9,244 bases of DNA from Chitinophaga pinensis (GTDB lineage: Bacteria; Bacteroidota; Bacteroidia; NS11-12g; UBA9320), in contig CAMDCQ010000084.1 of NCBI GenBank assembly GCA_945890595.1, positions 1-9,244 on the forward strand. The letters run 5' to 3'. The notes beneath the pieces are model-generated. The model did not search any database and was not told the origin of the DNA. It was given only the letters and a program-made list of their open reading frames with translations. Positions 6,302 through 9,244 of this stretch are shown here, piece by piece. A program made the translations under genes and the position numbers. Each line of letters opens with the position of its first letter. Positions within the stretch are counted from its first letter, which is position 1.

Positions 6302-9001
6302 TCAACTCAGCTTCTTCAAGATATTCAAAGCAGCCTCAGCAATCACTGTTCCAGGACCAAATACAAAATCTACTCCACTGGCATGCAAAAATTCATAATC
6401 TTGCTCCGGTATCACACCCCCGGCTACTACTATTATGTCATCCATTCCTTGTTTTTTGAGTTCACGTACTACTTCGGGCATAAGCGTCTTATGACCTGCA
6501 GCTAAGGAGGATACGCCTAAAATGTGAACGTCGTTTTCCATGGCTTGTTTAGCGACCTCTGCCGGTGTTTGAAAAAGCGGTCCTATGTCTACATCAAAAC
6601 CCAAATCTGCAAAGGCTGTAGCAATGATTTTGGCACCTCTATCGTGTCCATCTTGACCCATTTTAGCTACCAATATACGAGGTCTTCTTCCGTCTTTAAC
6701 AGCAAAATCATCTGCAGCTTTGCGCGCCGCTATTACGGTTTCGTTGTTTTGCACTTCTTTCAAATATACGCCACTTATGGTTGCATTATTCGCTTGGTAC
6801 CTGCCGAACACTTTCTCCAAAGCAAATGACATCTCACCCAGTGTTGCCCTTGCTTCCGCAGCTTCAATACAAATTTCCAAGAGATTTTCATCCGTTGATG
6901 CAGCATTTTCCAGTTTCGTTAAAATACCTTCTACATGTACATTGTTTCTTGTGGACTTAACCTTGTTAATTCTGTCGATTTGGCTAATGCGCACTGCCTG
7001 GTTATCTACTTCCAAAATATCAAAGTCCGCTTTTTCGTCTACTTTAAATTTATTGATTCCTACAATAACTTCCTTGCCCGCATCTATATTGGCTTGCTTT
7101 ACAGCTGCACATTCTTCTATTCTCATTTTCGGGATTCCGCTTTCTATAGCTTTTGCCATCCCCCCTAGCTCTTCAATTTCTAGAATATATTCCCATGCTT
7201 TTTCTGCAAGTTCCTGGGTATATTTTTCTATTACTTCACTACCACCCCAAGGGTCTATCACTTTAGTAATGTCGGTTTCTTCTTGGATTATTTTTTGGGT
7301 GTTTCGGGCAATTTTTGCGCTAAAATCGGTTGGCAAAGCCATAGCTTCATCAAAGCTATTGGTATGTAAACTTTGTGTCCCACCAAAAACAGCTGCCAGG
7401 GCTTCGATAGTAGTTCGGGCAACATTATTATACGGGTCTTGTTCGGTAAGACTCCATCCACTTGTTTGGCAATGTGTACGAAGCGCCATCGATTTCTCGT
7501 CCTTGGGATCAAATGTTTTAATAAGCTTAGCCCATAATAGTCGGCCTGCGCGCATCTTGGCAATTTCCTTGTAAAAATTCATTCCTATACCCCAAAAGAA
7601 ACTAAGTCTAGGGGCAAAGTCATCTATTGCTAATCCTGCGTTTATACCTGTTCTCACATAATCCAGTCCATCAGCAATGGTGTAAGCTAACTCCAGTTCT
7701 GGCGTGGCACCGGCTTCTTGCATATGGTACCCGCTTATGCTTATGCTATTAAACTTTGGCATATTGGCGCTAGTGTATTTAAAAATATCTGAGATAATGC
7801 GCATACTCGGAGAAGGCGGATAGATATAGGTGTTGCGCACCATAAACTCCTTTAGAATATCGTTTTGAATAGTGCCAGCAAGCTGTGATTTATCAACTCC
7901 TTGTTCTTTAGCAGCTGCAATATAAAATGCCATGATGGGGAGCACTGCGCCATTCATCGTCATACTCACAGATATATCGCCCAATGGAATTTCATCGAAC
8001 AACAATTTCATGTCTTCAATACTATCAATAGCGACACCAGCCATTCCAACATCACCGGTAACACGTGGATGATCGCTGTCATAACCTCTGTGTGTAGCCA
8101 AATCGAACGCTACCGAAAGTCCTTTTTGTCCTGCAGCAAGATTGCGTCTGTAAAAGGCATTGCTCGCTTCGGCCGTACTAAATCCTGCGTATTGTCTTAT
8201 AGTCCAAGGACGCACTGCATACATGGTTGAATATGGACCACGGAGATACGGCGGGATACCTGGTTGTGAACCTATTGATATAAAATTAGAACCTTTACTG
8301 CTTGCGCCTTTTTCATTTGAATCTTGGATGCGATTCAGGTATTCATTCGTTAGTTTTTCTAAAAACCAACTTCCGCTCGCAGCGTCTTGAATATCGGCCA
8401 TATAACTTTCATTTTTAAGAAGCAAAAGGATATTCTTGGCTAATCGCAGACTTTGATCTGTGTCTTGATGGTTAAAAGGTAAAATACAAATATGCTTAGC
8501 GCCTCCAAGTATAGCAGAAGCAGCGGCTATGGTCTGTCTTACGAGGTTATTATGTGTAAACTCGTCATCTGACGCAGGAATTACAGCATTGATTTCCGTA
8601 GCTGGAAAGGCTATTCGAAGCGCCCTAAGTTTGGCTATGTTTTCGTAAAACGGAGTACCCAATTCGAAATATACGTTGGCTTCATTTTGAGCTTTGCTCA
8701 AGTTATCTAAAAGCAAATGTCCGCCATTTTTTCCCAGTTCTGATAGGCTCGTAATCGTCTTTTCAACGCCTTCAAGCTCGCTCGAGGAAACCAGTGTAAT
8801 CTTCCAATTACTGGAGACCTTGTGGTTCCCAACTATTCCATTCTCATCCGAATAATAGGGATCTAATGATATGCCATCCGAAGTTATGTACATTAATTCT
8901 TGAAGGTTTTTCTCCTTTAGATCCTTGGTTGCTTTTGCTTTCCAATCTGCTAAACTTGCTTTTGCAAACTCATCAAATGACAGTGTTTTATCCAATTGCA
9001 T
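6302..9001 (-). CDS. Methylmalonyl-CoA mutase: shortened MutA-like region fused to catalytic subunit with B12 domain
   Basis: Adenosylcobalamin-dependent interconversion of methylmalonyl-CoA and succinyl-CoA. From the ATG at 9001 it has 899 residues against about 715-750 for a usual catalytic subunit. Residues 1-60 (D-W-K-A-K-A-T-K-D-L-K ... D-G-I-S-L-D-P-Y-Y) resemble the N-terminal arm of both subunits. Residues about 61-235 resemble a small subunit (MutA) lacking its middle: Y-F-E-L-G-T-P-F-Y-E-N-I-A-K-L-R-A, then L-G-G-A-K and L-L-K-N-E-S-Y. The catalytic barrel starts at about 240, with substrate residues Tyr261 (T-M-Y-A-V-R-P-W-T), Arg389 (F-M-V-R-N-T-Y) and His426 (S-G-Y-H-M-Q-E-A), the methylmalonyl-CoA set. 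The B12 domain (about 772-899) has D-G-H-D-R-G with axial His786, S-S-L (831-833) and G-G (861-862). Segments such as G-W-S-L-T-E-Q-D-P-Y-N-N and V-F-G-G-T-Q-S-L-H-T-N-S-F are of the human homodimeric type. The order differs from IcmF, and there is no G-protein domain. The frame extends upstream to 9115, but a promoter box 5 bases before 9001 favours this start. Confidence 0.93.
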   Translation of the reverse strand: MQLDKTLSFDEFAKASLADWKAKATKDLKEKNLQELMYITSDGISLDPYYSDENGIVGNHKVSSNWKITLVSSSELEGVEKTITSLSELGKNGGHLLLDNLSKAQNEANVYFELGTPFYENIAKLRALRIAFPATEINAVIPASDDEFTHNNLVRQTIAAASAILGGAKHICILPFNHQDTDQSLRLAKNILLLLKNESYMADIQDAASGSWFLEKLTNEYLNRIQDSNEKGASSKGSNFISIGSQPGIPPYLRGPYSTMYAVRPWTIRQYAGFSTAEASNAFYRRNLAAGQKGLSVAFDLATHRGYDSDHPRVTGDVGMAGVAIDSIEDMKLLFDEIPLGDISVSMTMNGAVLPIMAFYIAAAKEQGVDKSQLAGTIQNDILKEFMVRNTYIYPPSPSMRIISDIFKYTSANMPKFNSISISGYHMQEAGATPELELAYTIADGLDYVRTGINAGLAIDDFAPRLSFFWGIGMNFYKEIAKMRAGRLLWAKLIKTFDPKDEKSMALRTHCQTSGWSLTEQDPYNNVARTTIEALAAVFGGTQSLHTNSFDEAMALPTDFSAKIARNTQKIIQEETDITKVIDPWGGSEVIEKYTQELAEKAWEYILEIEELGGMAKAIESGIPKMRIEECAAVKQANIDAGKEVIVGINKFKVDEKADFDILEVDNQAVRISQIDRINKVKSTRNNVHVEGILTKLENAASTDENLLEICIEAAEARATLGEMSFALEKVFGRYQANNATISGVYLKEVQNNETVIAARKAADDFAVKDGRRPRILVAKMGQDGHDRGAKIIATAFADLGFDVDIGPLFQTPAEVAKQAMENDVHILGVSSLAAGHKTLMPEVVRELKKQGMDDIIVVAGGVIPEQDYEFLHASGVDFVFGPGTVIAEAALNILKKLS

Positions 9002-9006
9002 TAGGA

Positions 9007-9014
9007 CAAAGGTA
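9007..9014 (-). promoter_or_regulatory. Candidate -7 promoter box for the mutase gene
   Basis: The minus strand reads TACCTTTG, a full match to TAnnTTTG, ending only 5 bases before the ATG at 9001. Transcription would begin at or next to the start codon. This argues for the 9001 start over the upstream in-frame ATG at 9115, whose extra 38 residues show no family similarity. No clear -33 element is visible. Confidence 0.5.
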
Positions 9015-9091
9015 GATAACTCTAAGATATTCGCCTGCGCTAGCGACCTATATTTAAATTGGCTTGATAGGTTAATTAGAACCAATGTAAC

Positions 9092-9101
9092 TTGTATACA
9101 A
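9092..9101. promoter_or_regulatory. Palindrome between divergent mutase and crotonase genes, possible operator
   Basis: TTGTATACAA is a perfect 10-bp palindrome. It sits about 36 bases upstream of the crotonase -7 box and about 78 bases from the mutase -7 box. A second GTATAC core occurs at 9155-9160, over the crotonase start. ATTGG (9058-9062) and CCAAT (9082-9086) also form an inverted pair nearby. Such sites could bind a dimeric regulator of acyl-CoA genes, but no regulator gene is in view and the motif is short. Confidence 0.25.
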
Positions 9102-9137
9102 TTTAAGCATGGCATTACACATAAATAGGGACTTTCC

Positions 9138-9145
9138 TACATTTG
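9138..9145 (+). promoter_or_regulatory. Candidate -7 promoter box for the crotonase-family gene
   Basis: TACATTTG matches TAnnTTTG exactly and ends 7 bases before the ATG at 9153. It predicts a leaderless or nearly leaderless transcript. No matching TTTG -33 element is seen; TTA at about 9115-9117 is the nearest partial candidate. Confidence 0.5.
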
Positions 9146-9152
9146 CAATTCA

Positions 9153-9244
9153 ATGTATACGAATATCATCTCAGAAAATCGTGGAGTAGTGCAGATCATC
9201 ACTATAAATCGTGAGGACAAACTAAATGCACTTAATGTTAATCT
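9153..9244 (+). CDS. Enoyl-CoA hydratase/isomerase family protein, N-terminal fragment
   Basis: The ATG at 9153 opens a frame that runs off the window after 30 codons plus two bases. The fragment contains G-V-V-Q-I-I-T-I-N-R-E-D-K-L-N-A-L-N, the standard opening of crotonase-fold proteins (x-[IV]-x-x-[IL]-x-[LI]-N-R-P-x-[KR]-x-N-A-L). In that family this strand-turn-helix starts the CoA-binding core. The oxyanion-hole and catalytic Glu segments lie outside, so hydratase, isomerase or another crotonase activity cannot be decided. It is divergent from the mutase gene across 151 bases, which suggests a shared acyl-CoA metabolic theme. Confidence 0.8.
   Translation, partial: MYTNIISENRGVVQIITINREDKLNALNVN

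Noticed and set aside
6720..7574. A 284-codon open frame on the plus strand, antisense to the mutase gene.
   Set aside because: It lies wholly inside a strongly conserved coding region on the other strand. Its product shows no recognisable motif and has the Ser/Leu/Ile-rich make-up typical of antisense frames.
6302..9001. IcmF-type fused isobutyryl-CoA mutase.
   Set aside because: IcmF has an N-terminal B12 domain and a central G-protein domain. Here the B12 domain is C-terminal, no GTPase motifs are seen, and the substrate Tyr and Arg are those of methylmalonyl-CoA mutase.
9002..9115. Upstream extension of the mutase frame to an ATG at 9115.
   Set aside because: The added 38 residues resemble no mutase N-terminus, and the extension crosses a TAnnTTTG promoter box and the divergent promoter region. 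The ATG at 9001 fits better.

Overview
The window reads as ordinary chromosome of a member of the Bacteroidota, probably a gliding, T9SS-bearing Flavobacteriia-like or related lineage. The evidence is a gliding-motility-type T9SS C-terminal sorting domain at the left edge, a Rho factor with a long disordered Asn/Pro-rich insertion, A-rich leaders with no clear Shine-Dalgarno sequences, and several TAnnTTTG promoter boxes typical of the phylum. I see no tRNA, rRNA, CRISPR array, insertion sequence or phage structural gene.

Layout from left to right: the last 50 codons of a secreted T9SS cargo protein (+); a strong, probably bidirectional hairpin terminator; a minus-strand block made of pdhC (pyruvate dehydrogenase E2), rho, and a small SLT-type lytic transglycosylase whose ATG overlaps the rho stop codon. 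A divergent promoter region follows, then thyA (+, thymidylate synthase). The thyA 3' end overlaps by 4 bp the end of a convergent, membrane-anchored GH25 lysozyme-like gene (-). Next comes an intergenic stretch with a 21-bp hairpin. A large methylmalonyl-CoA mutase gene (-, 899 codons from the preferred start) follows. A divergent promoter region separates it from the first 30 codons of an enoyl-CoA hydratase/isomerase-family gene (+), which runs off the right edge.

Functionally the genes are mostly housekeeping: acetyl-CoA production (PdhC), transcription termination (Rho), dTMP synthesis (ThyA), propionyl/methylmalonyl-CoA metabolism (MCM) and probable acyl-CoA metabolism (crotonase). Two separate peptidoglycan-cleaving enzymes are interspersed. 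No new multi-gene system is evident. The most unusual items are: (1) the mutase, in which a drastically shortened MutA-like small subunit appears fused in front of a human-type catalytic subunit; (2) the Asn-rich repeat tract in Rho, encoded by a slippage-prone DNA tandem repeat; (3) the translationally coupled rho / lytic transglycosylase pair; and (4) promoter boxes placed so close to start codons that leaderless mRNAs are predicted.
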